Of a stretch of DNA of 64,000 nucleotides, positions 24,192-37,541 are shown in pieces; the first letter of the stretch is position 1, and the number at the start of each line of letters is the position of its first letter. The stretch lies in NCBI GenBank assembly GCA_021234155.1, contig JAJEKV010000096.1, positions 605,501 through 669,500 of the forward strand, in the 5' to 3' direction. Position numbers and translations under genes: made by a program. The DNA comes from Isoetes taiwanensis. Lineage: Eukaryota; Streptophyta; Lycopodiopsida; Isoetales; Isoetaceae. The notes under the pieces are model-generated. The model did no database searches, was not told where the DNA came from, and saw only the letters and a list, made by a program, of their open reading frames with translations.

Positions 24192-25370
24192 ATTGCTTGT
24201 TTTAAGGGTTCGTCTAGCTAGCTAACAAAATGCGACTCCGCGACAATATGCAAATGACAACAACAACACCTACAAGTCAAACAAAGATAAAACTTTCAAT
24301 TTAGTGCTTAGCACATGACGGTAAATCAATTTCTTTAACCAAAACAAAACGCTAATTTTAAGCTACTACGCTAAGACCCTAACATTTTATCCTATTACTA
24401 ATAAATTTTAATTGGTTCATAAGTATGTATGTGCAAGGCCAAGGATGGGGTAACGCATGAAATGACCAAAACACGATTTATGATCTATGGCCCAGCTACT
24501 GCCAAAATGCGAGGCTAGCAAGTTTAAAATGCATTGCACTTGTCCCCGGTCGCACTTTTTCAAAAGACGAGACCAATCGAATACTTACTAAAACATACGC
24601 CAATTCCTATATTGGTGTCGGACTTTCATCAACAACACCATCAGAAACTAGGGTATGAATTAGTAAAATATTCTCGTAACCCTCAATAAGAGTTATCGCG
24701 TGACCAAAGGCAACAGCGGCAGGCGAGGGTTATACTTCTTAAAGAGGGAGACCCTAGTTGCCTTAAACTTCAGCATTGCCACCCACCCTCGGCATGGCGC
24801 AAATAAATGCGGCAATACCAGGCAAGGGGCATGCCTACACTCTTGGCAATACGAAACCCTAAAGCACTAAACCTAATTAATACTAAAGTTGTCCTTTCGA
24901 AGGGAAGGCAACAAAATTTGATATTTTTTTTTTTTTTTTTTTTTTTTTGGTCTTGAATTATTATTTGTCTTAAATTATTGTTTTTTTTTTATTTTTTATT
25001 CTTTTTCTAAAATAGGCCAAGCTCAGCCCACAGAACAAGGCACTCACCATCGTCATGCCCCTTACATAGGGGGGCAACAGGCGAGGGCCTAACTGAGGAC
25101 CTTGCCTAGCCTAACTATAAAAAAACAGCAAAAAAATGTCTAAAAACTAAGAAAAACCCAAAAAAAAAAAGTTTTGGGGGGCAAGTTGGAAGGTTTGGCG
25201 CAGAAGAATATCTTCTTTGCGGTGCAAAAACTGAACCACCGCGCCGCATATATATAAAAAACTTCACAGTCGCTGAACTTCGATTTACAGATCACGAAAA
25301 CTTTTTCAGCATGCCAACGTGATAAATGCGTATGCAAACACAAGGCCCGCCGTTTTATGTGACGCGAAAT
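24192..25370. other. intergenic, low-complexity poly(T)
   Basis: No gene seen. A run of about 22 T lies at 24927-24948, with further T-rich sequence to 25,010 and an A-run at 25,160. The stretch 24,700-24,900 is GC-richer, with no recognisable protein. Confidence 0.4.
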
Positions 25371-25378
25371 GGTCTACT

Positions 25379-25548
25379 TTGCGTACGCGAACAAATTTTC
25401 GCGTACGCGAACAAATTTTCGCGTACGCGAAACTTACCTTTTAGCGTACGCGAATGTCAGACTTGTACTTTTGCGAAGCAAAACTTTGTATTTCGCGTAC
25501 GCGAAGAAATTTTCGCGTACGCTATTACGAAGCTTTCACGTACGCGAA
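25379..25548. repeat. cluster of seven TTCGCGTACGCGAA palindromes
   Basis: Copies with core GCGTACGC or CACGTACGC lie at about 25379, 25399, 25419, 25443, 25492, 25512 and 25537. Intervals are 20, 20, 24, 49, 20 and 25 bp. Copies 2, 3 and 5 are perfect 14-mers. Spacers such as CAAATTTT are partly shared. The flanks are AT-rich. It marks the left side of the DYRK pseudogene, which lacks its 3' exons. Confidence 0.92.
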
Positions 25549-25821
25549 ATTTTTTTTCCAGCCGCTGAGGTTTAAATACGTTAAATACATATTTTATTAA
25601 AAAAATGTATTTTTTTACTTTATACATCAGGAATTTGAATTTTGTACGTATAGAACCTATCCCTGCTATAAAATGTTTCTAGATCTACTGGTGACAACAG
25701 CATGTACGACACTCATTCAAATTTCCCCGTATACATCTAAATAAGAGTCTACAGTGTTTTATACCATCAAGGCAATCAGCTATAAAAGCTATAACATAAA
25801 AGGCTTCACATAATAATGTAC

Positions 25822-27863
<2,042 letters not shown>

Positions 27864-28143
27864 CTGCAAATAGATAGAAGCATATTCCATCTGTTAAATT
27901 CCACCAAGTCATAGATTGGTATACCGAATAAACCAGAGAGTTACCATTTGGGCTGGTTCGTCTGTTACTAGCAACCCACTTTCAATAGAGCATGAAGATA
28001 AATTTGAGCACCTGCTAGGCGTACCGGAGGCTGCTTTCCCATCAAAACATCCCATGTCTAAGCACAATTTCATTATTTTTGTACAAAACCAGAATTTATG
28101 GACCATTTTTTGGAGACCTGCTTCAATAACAATTTTTCCCACA
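27864..28143. other. junction between DYRK pseudogene and DUF7869 element
   Basis: No protein is recognised. A minus-strand frame overlapping 27909-28274 is out of phase with the DUF7869 protein and has no recognisable motif. The 3' end of the element probably falls here. Confidence 0.3.
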
Positions 28144-31100
28144 CTAATAAGCATCACCAGTGAGGGCTGCATATGCTTCAGCAACGGGCACTGGAATCTT
28201 GATAGTGTTGGGGAGCTTCTTCCTGTTCGATGGAGACCAAGCAAAGTCGATTGTCTCCAAGTCAATGCGATCACTAGCAGTGGTTGGCCTCCATCGTTTC
28301 TTCCAAAAGTTTACATAATTGGCCGGGTACACCTGGTTCCTTACGGGGACAGGCTCCCACCAAGTGACCTGTACTGTCTCAATGTTCTCCTTCTTATCAT
28401 CCATTTGGGGCTCCTCCGTGGCATACCCTACCCATGTGGGACACAACACGTCATCAGGACGTGCCATAATGAACATACCTTTCTTCACGTCCTTGAATGG
28501 ATTGAATTCGGTATGGGTTTATCCTTCAATGGTCCCATCGTATGGAGGAGCGATGCTTGCAATTGGCTGCGGCAATGCAACCATTTCTCGAAGTCGAACT
28601 CCTTCTTGCCCGGTGCATGGCCAAAAGTCCTCATAACTCTCTTCCCGCACGAAATCTTCCCCTAGCTCCTCGTAAAAGACCCATCCAATACTCGATGGTA
28701 GCCGTGGAATTGTGCTGGAATAGTTGGTCAAGCTTCCGGGTGCCCTTCTTGCTTGTGGATATTGCAACCCAATGAAGGATGTGCTTGTGGATGCTTTGTT
28801 TAAGAATCGCCAAGGTCCTTAACTGTTGCCTTTGGTTTAAGCAACTTGGGTGTTCCTTGCACAGGGCATCATGGGCTTCCCCGCCTTCCCCTTCCACATT
28901 TTTATACCGCCAGTAGGCGCCAATCCAAGAAGCACGGATGGGTTTTGTAATACATGACAGCCACTCTCCATTCATTGCAAATTTGAATGTCGGGGGTGGT
29001 GTGGCCAAATCAATCTATCATCGCCGTCGGGTATGTACCCTTCTATAAACCCCTTCCAATCGGCACTTTATCAACAATGTATGGTACAGTCCATTTAGAT
29101 TGCATTTGTGGAACTCATATAACAATTCGGGCATGGTCAGCACCTCGCCTTCTTTAGAGTGGAGGAGAAGTTGCCAAACATAGCATCAATGTCTTCATGT
29201 GTATGTCCGTGCATCATGAAACCCAACTCTATCTCCTCGAACACACCAAGATATACTAGGTATGAAAGATACGAGAAAACATACCTTTTTTTGTTTTGAC
29301 CAAGCATTGTCCATTTGCAAAGAACAATGTTCGGGAGGGGCTTGAAAGAAGGTCCTTCTCGTGCAAAGCTTGCGTGGATGTTGCTATTAGTGAGTGCCAA
29401 TTTCGATTTGAGTGCCGCATTATTACGCAAGGAAGTCACCCAAGTTGGAGCTGAAGTTTCCAAGATTGAAAGATGGCCTCCGTGATACTCATGAACCATC
29501 TCAAGCCTTCTCAAGATACTATTCAAAGAACTGACATGGAAGTTCGAGTCATCTGGCCATAGATCCAAAGCAAAGTTTCCATAGCTTCCCCTCCCATGAC
29601 CATGAGAGCACCCGTCAATGATGTTTTAAGTTTATCCAGGCTCCAAAGTGACTTCACCGATTGCTGCAATTTAGGAATCATTGTCTTTGCCTGGTCCATC
29701 TTATCATGAATTATACAAACATAGTCTTTGGGATGCCTATGGGACAACAATCTCCACGACCAGTACTGGGTACGACAGGAGGCTTGCTCCAATCTATGTG
29801 CTCTTCTCTGATCATGCAATATCCGTTTTTCTGCCTCATCCTTTGTCTTCAACAACTTTGTACGAATGACCTCGCATGTATCACATTTGGAGAATGGATT
29901 TTTTTTTGCAATACTGACATCCATGAAGCTCCTTTTCCAAGTTCTATGAAAGCCCGCTGGCGATACTTTCTTGCCTGTCAGTGCCATGACTTCTACATAT
30001 ATTCACCTCTTCTAGGATGCTTATTTTTGTAAACATTGCAGGCAACTTCCTGATGTTTTCCCGGATGCCTTCTTCATTCCTCCGACTACGGTGAGGCAAG
30101 GATTCGCAATTCTCCCTTACGAACATTGAGAAAACAGCCTCGGAGGCTAAGGTAGATGCACGACGCTTGAAAGTACCACAGTTCCCGTGCTCTGCTTTGT
30201 GCGCACCCTCGATGTATTGTGCTTTCCATTTCAGATACCCTGACTTTGAGATTCCCAGCCCAAGGTACCAGGCCTTCTCACAGACTAGCCTCCCATGCAA
30301 GACCAGACGTTCCACACGACGGCCTTTCATGTTGTTCCCAAGCATGTCATACACAAATGTCACCCTGTCGCTACACTTCATTGCATAGAACTCCTTGCGC
30401 ATCTCGATGACCTGATTATGTGAGAAGTTTGCACAACACCTGTGTTTGCAACACAAGGTCGCTCGATATTTTAAAATAGCCTCCTTAGAGCTAAGGCGCT
30501 CAATCTTAGGTTGTCTCAAGAACCGCCTATGCTGAGGGAGTGGAAAGTGTACTTGCGCCTCTCGAAATTAGGATGCTTCTCAACAATAGAGCTGCCTTGA
30601 CTTGAGGGAGTATTTGATTGCTCAGTTGGCTTTGCAGTCAAGATTTCAGACACCTTTACACCATCCACTGTAACATATTCATTACTCCACCTCACAAGCA
30701 TACCTGCTTTTGGTACCTGTAAACAAGCCTGACAGCAGAAATTCACTTCAGGAGGAGTCGGGTAACCCTCAACAATTGTCACTCCAATGCATTTCAACCC
30801 TAAGAACTGATCGCATACTGCATCATCTGGGCCTGTAAAGGATATGAACCCCTTTCCAGCGGGAATGGAGACGCAAGAGTGCCATATTTCACAGTCCTTC
30901 TCCAGTAAAGTGTATCTAGTCTGGGGGATAAGTCCCATAGTTGATTCCACTCTCTGTTTTTTAGAGGTGGACCCGACATCCTCTACATTGGATTCACGGA
31001 CGTCTTCCTCTCTCCAAAGAATGAAGGATCCTTTGGCTTCTCCTATAGTTTCTGCATCCGGAGTGGGCCATGGTAGGGCATGACACTCTTCGAAAACCTC

Positions 31101-31324
31101 TTCAACACCAACACTAACAAACCCATGGGGATGCTTCTGAAATGGCATTGGTTAGAGTCTCCAGCGAACCCTTTGGCAATGGGACGACCATCCTTGAAGA
31201 TGTACACTTCCTGCAGAACAGATGGGTCAGAACATGGGGCCAGGTTATTGAGAGCAGAACATACTGCAACGGGCATCGATACGGGTCTGAAATCGGGCGG
31301 ACGCCCAAATTGATTTTGAAACAT
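28144..31324 (-). pseudogene. DUF7869-type (transposase-like) protein with zinc-binding N-terminus, decayed
   Basis: Reading down the minus strand from 31324: a segment with KDGRPIAKGFAGDS that recalls the DUF8039 module of plant transposon proteins; a domain with FCCQACLQVPKAGMLVRW; a Cys-rich module (CCKHRCCANFSHNQVIEMR, then GRLVCEKAWYLGLG and GNCGTFKRR); the segment KCDTCEVIRTKL, then DYVCIIHDKMDQAKT; then YVFSYLSYLVYLGVFEEIE and the hallmark GFMMHGHTHEDIDAMFG; and a C-terminal part (MARPDDVLCPTWVGYA, VTWWEPVPV). The IIHDKMD, DN and GHTHEDID sites may be a DDE-type acidic triad; that is inference. Frame changes occur near 31,100, 30,517, 29,960, 29,600 and 28,700, with an in-frame TAA at 28519-28521. 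Around 29,305-29,335 two opposite one-base shifts turn the usual LQMDN into CKWTM. The element is not functional as assembled. Confidence 0.75.
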
Positions 31325-31680
31325 CGCTTATGAGCTTACTGGAAAAACTAAATTAGGCGGCCGCCCAATTTACTTGGTCCAAATGTAAATAGGCAAAAGC
31401 ACACTGGCCAAAGCAGACTGGGCAAAGCACACAACCCAATGTAAATTGGGCGCTCGCCCAATTTCTCCTATGTCCTGCAGGTGGGAAGACATGAGCGCCT
31501 ACAGTCATGGTTTGGCCATAAGACATGGATGACATGCACGTGGAAATGGCCAAAGTAAACTGGGCCGCCCGAAATGGATCCTGTGCACTTGGCAGTGGCC
31601 AAAGCAAACTGGGCGGGTGCCCAAAATGGATGCTGTACACGTGGCAGTGTTCATAGTAAAGTGGGCGCCCGCCCACGTTT
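31291..31680. repeat. cluster of six GGGCGNNCGCCC palindromes
   Basis: Copies lie at 31291-31311, 31350-31371, 31443-31464, 31558-31571 (shortened), 31606-31627 and 31658-31680. Consensus ATTGGGCG-NN-CGCCCAAT with A/T flanks. Spacers share phrases such as GGCCAAAGCAAACTGGGC. The copy at 31661-31676 has GTGGGCG arms, so both sides changed together. The cluster lies just upstream of the minus-strand DUF7869 reading frame, whose first codons run into the first copy. Confidence 0.9.
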
Positions 31681-31892
31681 ATCCTAGGTGTTTTTGGAGG
31701 GCTACACAATATTGGCTGGTTTTGAAGAGTGTCAGAACTTAACTCCCCCACAGTGGACATCTATATGTATCAGAACTTGCACGGACTTATGAAAATTCAA
31801 TCTTACAAGCATCCATTTGATGGGCCATAGAGAGAGAACGTATCAGGGAAAAAATTAAGGAACTTTTATATTCAAAGTGGTGAAATAGACTT

Positions 31893-32225
31893 GGCTAAAG
31901 TATGCTAAAAATTGAGGTGAAAGCTTCTAATGTTTAGCTAAACTTTCTAAATTTTGCCACCTGTACTTTCTTACGTTTGGCTAAAATTTTATTAAAAAAA
32001 AAAAAACTTCTATCTTTTGACTATTTTGCACTATTTCAAGACCTAAATATTAATTGACCATAATAAATATAAATGCTATATGATAATTTGGCTAAAGTAC
32101 ACTAAAATTTGATGTAAAAGCTTCTAAGCTTTGGCTAAACTTTCTAAATTTTGGCAGTTACACTTTCTTGCGATTAGCTAAAGTCGGACAAAATGGAGGT
32201 GGGGCGTGAAATAGACTTGGCTAAA
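31893..32225 (+). repeat. diverged 195-bp direct repeat
   Basis: TTGGCTAAAGTATGCTAAAA at 31891 and TTGGCTAAAGTACACTAAAA at 32088 begin two diverged copies, both followed by GCTAAACTTTCTAAATTTTG. A third start lies at about 32215. The DNA is AT-rich and non-coding. Confidence 0.75.
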
Positions 32226-33690
32226 ATTTTATTTTTTTTAGCCCAAAAAGGGCCATAGTTTAGCCAATTTTTTTCCAAATAAGGCCAAAATTTCGCCATT
32301 TTGCTAAGTTTAGCCACTAATTTTTTCCATGGAACGTATACACAGCAGACTCCTCTGTGTACTAGCCTGCCAATGTGGCATGAAGTCTAAAAACCTGACA
32401 AGTAGATTTCTTGTAGAATTTGAATAAGGTGGAAGGATATGCACTGCAGCTAGCAAAGCCAGGGGGACAGAAATTGAATCCCAGGTGCTGACATCACTAA
32501 AAAACATCTTGCAAAAAATGTTGCACTAGTCGAGCAAACAAGATTCATAACTGAAGAAACAGTCCCAAGATCACAAATCTAGCTTAGTTAAGAAAAATTA
32601 CCTTTGGAGTCAAGTATAAATGTAATACCTTCGACAAAGTATATTAAAGTAGGCGCTCAAGAATGAAGGCTTCCAAAAACAGAGGGCAATAGAAATAAAT
32701 GGGGGGGGTTTAGGGTTGGAAAATTTAAGATGCGTATTTGAATCACTCAACAAATTCAAATTCAGAATTCAAATTCTCCCCCCATTTGTATGCATTTATT
32801 AGGGGGCAAACTTTATTAACGTTATTGGGGACACGTATGCGAGGTGTCATTAAATGTAGCTCACGCGTATGCATTCAATATTTTTGAATTTCATATTTGA
32901 ATTGTGTACCCTTTAATACTTTCACATACGACATGCCATGTGGCCTACATATTGGTGGAGGAGGGATTTCGAGGTGGCGCCCGTGCCACCCTTCATTATT
33001 TTCGAGCTCGCAAATTAATTATGGACTCCAACGGTCCATTATAACCTAATCGGACACTTGTCCGCTAGCTGGTGCAATGTGAGTGCATGCCTCACTTATA
33101 AATATTCCTTTCTCCTCGATAACCGCATTTTTCAACAAATTTTCGGTTTGTTCGCTCATAAACACCGCTTCCTTATCACGATATCATCAGACGACAACTA
33201 AGGACAAGGCGCCAGCTCTATATTGGTTATGGAAAGTCGCCCAACGAAAGGTAATGCTTGCATCACTGCCGGGTTGATGTCAATGTTTATTTATTTTTTA
33301 ATAATGCTTCCCAAGACGACATGGCATCCATTCTGCCTTCCATCCGTTCCCTTCGTGCTTGAAAAGAAGCTTGCTCCTATTCATTCAAGGTCCGACACTC
33401 AAGTTACCGCCAATAATGATCTTTTTTTCCTTCTAATCCCTCTCTATTCTATCCTTCTAATCAACTATCTTATGTGCTGGATATTCGAGCCACCTAGACT
33501 TGCTTCCCTCACCTTCTTTTCTCAAGCTATTTCTCTGACAATGACAGATTTCAGCATGAAAAAGGTCTGATAGTCGATCCACCTAACCTTGTTTTTCAAG
33601 ACATTGGGCTACCAATTTTTTTTTTTGATGACTCCTTTCGCCAGAACTGTTGGAAACTTGAAGTAGGTCACCTTCCATTCCCGCCTCAGA
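32226..33690. other. no recognised gene
   Basis: Contains a G-run at 32701, a short palindrome GGTGGC-GCCCGT-GCCACC at about 32973-32990, and another GTGAG-TGCATGC-CTCAC at about 33078-33094. Open frames between 33083 and 33570 show no known domain. Confidence 0.35.
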
Positions 33691-34062
33691 AACCGGGCGG
33701 CCGGCCCTGCTTTTGCTAATAACTTCTTTCAGCAGGAACTGTGTTGGAAAGTCGAACAATATCACCTTCATTCCCGCTCTCTAAATCGGGCGCGCGCCCT
33801 ATTTCGCTCTAAGCAGATCACTTGCATGGAAGTCGAAGCACCTCTACTTCCTTCCCCTTCATTGAATTCGGCGGCCGCCCAGTTTCAACTGCAAGGACAG
33901 TAAATTGGGCCTCCACAGTGAAGGTTGTCGGCCTGGTGCCCAGTACCGGGCCTAGCAAATTGGGCGGACGCCCAATTTCAGAAGGGCATGCCTCTCCCCT
34001 AGCGCCACCCTGAACCATTCCTACTAACTTTCAAGTCACTAAATTGGGCGGGTGCCCTATTT
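33691..34062. repeat. array of five GGGCGNNCGCCC palindromes at 81-93-bp spacing
   Basis: Copies at 33691-33709, 33783-33804, 33864-33885, 33957-33978 and 34041-34062. Intervals are 92, 81, 93 and 84 bp. A half copy, TAAATTGGGCC, lies at 33901. Spacers of about 60-75 bp are diverged, although the first three share GGAA(A/G)TCGAA-like and CTTC(C)ATTCCCG-like phrases. So the palindromes may be the best-conserved part of a longer unit of about 88 bp. Confidence 0.9.
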
Positions 34063-34126
34063 ATCTTAAATGTATGCCCACGGTACTTTCCGTAAGCTGT
34101 ACTCACTTCACGTTTGATGTAATGCA

Positions 34127-34696
34127 GGAGTAATGGCAAGGACAAAATCGACGCCCGCGATGCCCCGCTATATACCCCGCTTGCCGTAGGGTCGCTTTGC
34201 GCTAAAGAGACAGAGGAGGATGTGACATTTGAAGGAACTGAAGTAGTTCCGAAGATATCACTTCGCTTGTCGACAAGTACACATGGTGCATTGAAATTGG
34301 TAACGAAATCCGGGTTCAAAGACAAACCATCCTCGGCGGATTTATGTTTATATTTTGCCGCGTTCGGACAAAGAAGACAAGCAATATCGGGATAGCAATT
34401 GATATGGGGATAAACGCAGAAGTACCCGGAGATAGAAGTTTTTGTGGAAGACGATTGGACAAGTGCTTCCGTTTACTTACAGTGCTACCCTCGCCACGCA
34501 TGACCCTCGCCTAATGCCGGCAAGCATAACCGAAAATCAAAACTTCGCGGCCCGCAAAGGGTTGGCAAACCGGACTCATATGAGAGCTTGGAAAAATCTG
34601 GAATTAGAAAGCGCGGAGATGTTATTGACGGTTTCTACGGTCAGCGGTGGATTCTTGAACACAAGCGCACCGGTCGAAAAGGCCTCAGATACGTAA
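34127..34696 (+). pseudogene. unrecognised coding-like fragment A
   Basis: An acceptor-like GATGTAATGCAG ends at 34126. The following frame reads ETEEDVTFEGTEVVPKIS and STHGALKLVTKSGFKDK before breaking. A second frame at 34442-34696 continues with a stop at 34694. Codon-like continuity across frames suggests a decayed exon set. I do not recognise the protein. Confidence 0.3.
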
Positions 34697-35163
34697 TATC
34701 ATGGGAAGGCCCACCAAAAAGTGTATGACACGGCCCGGTTGAAGTCTCGATCTGAAGTTACCAAAAGGGAGACGCAGAGAAGTCTAAGGTAGGTGACAAA
34801 GGCACCGCTACAAAGAAGAAGAGATCGCTTTTTGACAACAAACCCCAAAGATTGAGATGCCCGTTGTCATGCTTGGAGGTATGCAAAAGAGACCAAGATC
34901 CTCCGAATCGGAAAGCAACACTTCCGGAGAATCTAATGAACATTCTCCCTGATCTTCTAGTTGAAGAAGAAAAAAGAGCGAGGATCAAGCGTGCACCTCC
35001 CATAAGACACGAAGATGTCCCACTCCGCCTCGAGTCCATCCGCGACAACCGAGGACGCTGAAACGGCTAGCGATAGTGCGTAGGGGATCACCGCCAATTG
35101 TACAAGATAAAACCCTCCATCGGGAGTTAACACAGAAAGTAAGCGTGAATTATCTCGAGAGCG

Positions 35164-35566
35164 ATGTTAAACATCAAGCAAAGGGAGAGGATTTACCCAC
35201 TTGGTGTAGGATTCGAAATTGAGGTCGACATATTCAAGATGCATCAAGCCCCTGCAAACATGACTTGCAGGGTCATCAGTGTTGAACACGTGGATACCCT
35301 TTATGAATCTTTCATAACTATGCAAATGCATCCTCCTTGTGCGATGTCGCCCGCTTGACCCTTCAACAGTCGTGCTATTAAATGGAAAAGAGCAAGTGAT
35401 TTGGATAATGCAGAGTTCGATCGTTAATGGAAATCACACTACGGCCGTTGTTTTCGATCCTTGTGAACTGGGCATTGGAATGGCCTCCCCGAAGGAGCCA
35501 TTTGAAAGATTTGATATTTTTCTTTTATGCAAAGAAAGTGTGGGTGTAATCGGGTTGGAAACCTAA
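35164..35566 (+). pseudogene. unrecognised coding-like fragment B
   Basis: Frame 35164-35358 (LGVGFEIEVDIFKMHQAP, MTCRVISVEHVDTLY) passes into frame 35339-35566 (LDPSTVVLLNGKEQVIWIM, then NHTTAVVFDPCELGIG and ERFDIFLLCKESVG) with one frame change near 35345. The residue composition looks like real protein. No domain is recognised. It lies in the same direction as fragments A and C and could be part of one decayed multi-exon gene. Confidence 0.4.
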
Positions 35567-35829
35567 CTCCAACGGAATATGTTAAGGTCACCAGAAACAA
35601 ATGTTATCATAGTGAAGACAATTCACGCAGATGTCTTCTTTGAGGAGGTCCAAAGAACTTCAAGAATCGGGAACTCTATGGCAAGCCCAAGAAAGGAAAG
35701 CGTGGTCAATCAATCCAAGGCTTTTACTCGTAGTTATGTCCCCATTAAGCAAATCCGTCCACCAATTTCAACCATCCAATTGCTCTTCTAATCTCTTCTA
35801 ATGTATGCACCCTCAATCGACTTTACTCC

Positions 35830-35851
35830 AAATAGGGCGCCCGCCGAATTT
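35830..35851. repeat. GGGCGCCCGCC palindrome copy
   Basis: A single copy (AAATAGGGCGC / CCGCCGAATTT). It lies in the gap between coding-like fragments B and C, 84 bp before the AG at 35932-35934 that opens fragment C. Confidence 0.85.
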
Positions 35852-35934
35852 CATAGCCTTCATGCCTGTCCATATTGTAGTTTCGTCTAATTCTATAGTC
35901 GTCTCAAGTTGTCTTACACTATATTTTGTTCGCA

Positions 35935-36798
35935 GGAATGGCTAGCTATAGCAAAGCAGACCCTGAAGAATAAGAGCATGCGGGACTATGATTATTTCGT
36001 CTATCTTGACGAAGAAACTTGGAATATGTGCACTCGAGTCGCTCAACTATTTTACGAGGACGAGCTGAAGGATGAGAATGGCGAAAGAATTGAAGTCAAG
36101 GATCGTCTACGGATGTTCACAAACAATTCTTGTCGGCCGATGAAGTCTATGCACCCCATGGATTTGCAGAGGTCATGGCAGGCAACACGTTCATCAAGGC
36201 CACGAAGGCTTATAAAGTAAAAGGAAGGCGTGTCATGAAGACTAGAGCGCAAGAATTAAGGAAGATTGGCATTGTTGAGCATGCATTACTGAAATATCTA
36301 AGAGAGTTGAAGAAGTTGAAAGTTGAAAATATGGATGAAGTCAGACAGTTTCATCCCATATTCAGAGAGAACCTCATGCTAATGTTTGCAAACAGTGTCA
36401 GTGATTGGACGGAGAGTCAGAAAGAAGCTGAGAAGGAAAATCTACCGGAGACTCTTATTACAAAAGTGAACGAATACCTCCGTGGACCAGTTGAAGAGGG
36501 TTCAAAGGCTTTCAAATGCCTCACTGTCAGTCCACTAGGGATTTGTGTTAATGTCGTCAACACGTCAGCATGTCTTATTGGATGTGACTTTAGGAACCAT
36601 ATTAAATGGTCCGTGGAGGAGTATCAAAAATTCATGGATCAGATTAGTATCCTAACGGACCAGCAGTTGTATTGGATTACCATATTTATAAACCCAGAGC
36701 ATTTGAATGAGTGCTTGGCTGCAATGAAAACTATAGATGGCGGTAGTCGGGTGTGGGGTCAACCTCCAGAGTTCGTGAGCTTCAGAGTCTTGTGTTAG
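35935..36798 (+). CDS. uncharacterised protein fragment C, one frame change
   Basis: After an acceptor-like TTGTTCGCAG the frame reads EWLAIAKQTLKNKSMRDYD, then YLDEETWNMCTRVAQLFYED and ENGERIEVKDRLRMF. Near 36,125 the frame shifts, and 36130-36798 continues with SADEVYAPHGFAEVMAGN, VENMDEVRQFHPIFRENL, GSKAFKCLTVSPLGICVNVV and NPEHLNECLAAMKTIDGG to a stop. In total about 285 residues, rich in charged residues, with no signal or membrane segment. This is the best-preserved part of the 34-38.6 kb gene-like region. I do not recognise the family. It may be a gene of an undescribed mobile element. Confidence 0.5.
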
Positions 36799-36981
36799 TC
36801 ATGTACGTGGCCCGAGACCAAGCGGCATCTCCCCGCGACCGGATGACTTGAATCTATGCTTTATACAAAGTGACCATCCACAAAGCAAAAGATTCAAAAT
36901 TTCCACAAAGACCTTAAGGAGGCAGAGGATTATCGCGAAGAAATTACCCGACGAGGAGTGCTCGGCAGGTAATATTCTTTG

Positions 36982-37003
36982 AAATATGGCGGTCGCCCAA
37001 TTT
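36982..37003. repeat. GGCGGTCGCC palindrome copy
   Basis: A diverged copy (AAATATGGCGG / TCGCCCAATTT). An acceptor-like TCTCTTTCAG ends at 37036, and the frame after it reads YWLYRPWGDKTAAGG and QSTTKPRHAH. Confidence 0.75.
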
Positions 37004-37036
37004 ATGTTGCTTTTGCTGAAATATTTTCTCTTTCAG

Positions 37037-37310
37037 CATATTGGTTGTATCGTCCATGGGGTGATAAGACTGCAGCTGGTGGGTCCGGACCTCTCATTCA
37101 ATCAACTACAAAGCCAAGACATGCACATATTTGGTGCGTAAACTCATGATGGAGGGTTGCGGTGTCCTTTTTTTTTTTTCTAGAGGCTCATTCATTGTGG
37201 CAAAGACTATGTGAAGGATACAAAGCAACTTCATTCGAGATGCGGAGACCCTACGGCTCAAGCTAGTGCAGATCTTCGATCAATTGGAAATAATGTTGGA
37301 CTAAAATAAA
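37037..37310 (+). pseudogene. unrecognised coding-like fragments D
   Basis: Two short exon-like pieces. 37037-37150 reads YWLYRPWGDKTAAGG and ends at a stop. 37182-37310, after a T-run and CTAG, reads LIHCGKDYVKDTKQLHSRCG, then SADLRSIGNNVGLK and a stop. Both are in the same direction as fragment C. They may be later exons of one gene. No family is recognised. Confidence 0.3.
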
Positions 37311-37541
37311 TCATTGGCCCGCACGGAGACGTAAGATTGCAGGGGCAAGAAGAAGAAATCAGGTTCCAAGCCTCCACAAATACAAATGATTGCCCCACAC
37401 CAAATCCATTCCCCGCCGCATCGCTTCAGAACTGCAGTCCACGCTTACCGAGTAAGGATTCCCTTGCGATCAAATAAAGAAGGTCGCAGGATTAGGAAGT
37501 AAGGATCTATCCATCTTCCGAATTAAAAAGATAGAATTAAT

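Noticed and set aside
24927-24948. Poly(T) as a transcription terminator
   Set aside because: It is simple sequence with no gene ending at the right place, and could equally be an old poly(A) tail of a retroposon.
25379-25548. Resemblance to a CRISPR array (short palindromic repeats with spacers)
   Set aside because: This is a plant nuclear region, spacers are short, unequal and partly shared, and no cas genes exist in the window.
28144-31324. Several short proteins in an operon-like series on the minus strand
   Set aside because: The frames read as one DUF7869-type protein broken by frameshifts. Operons are not expected in a plant nuclear genome.
33691-34062. Resemblance of the regular palindrome array to a CRISPR array
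   Set aside because: Repeats vary at their centres and spacing is uneven. The setting is eukaryotic, with no cas genes.
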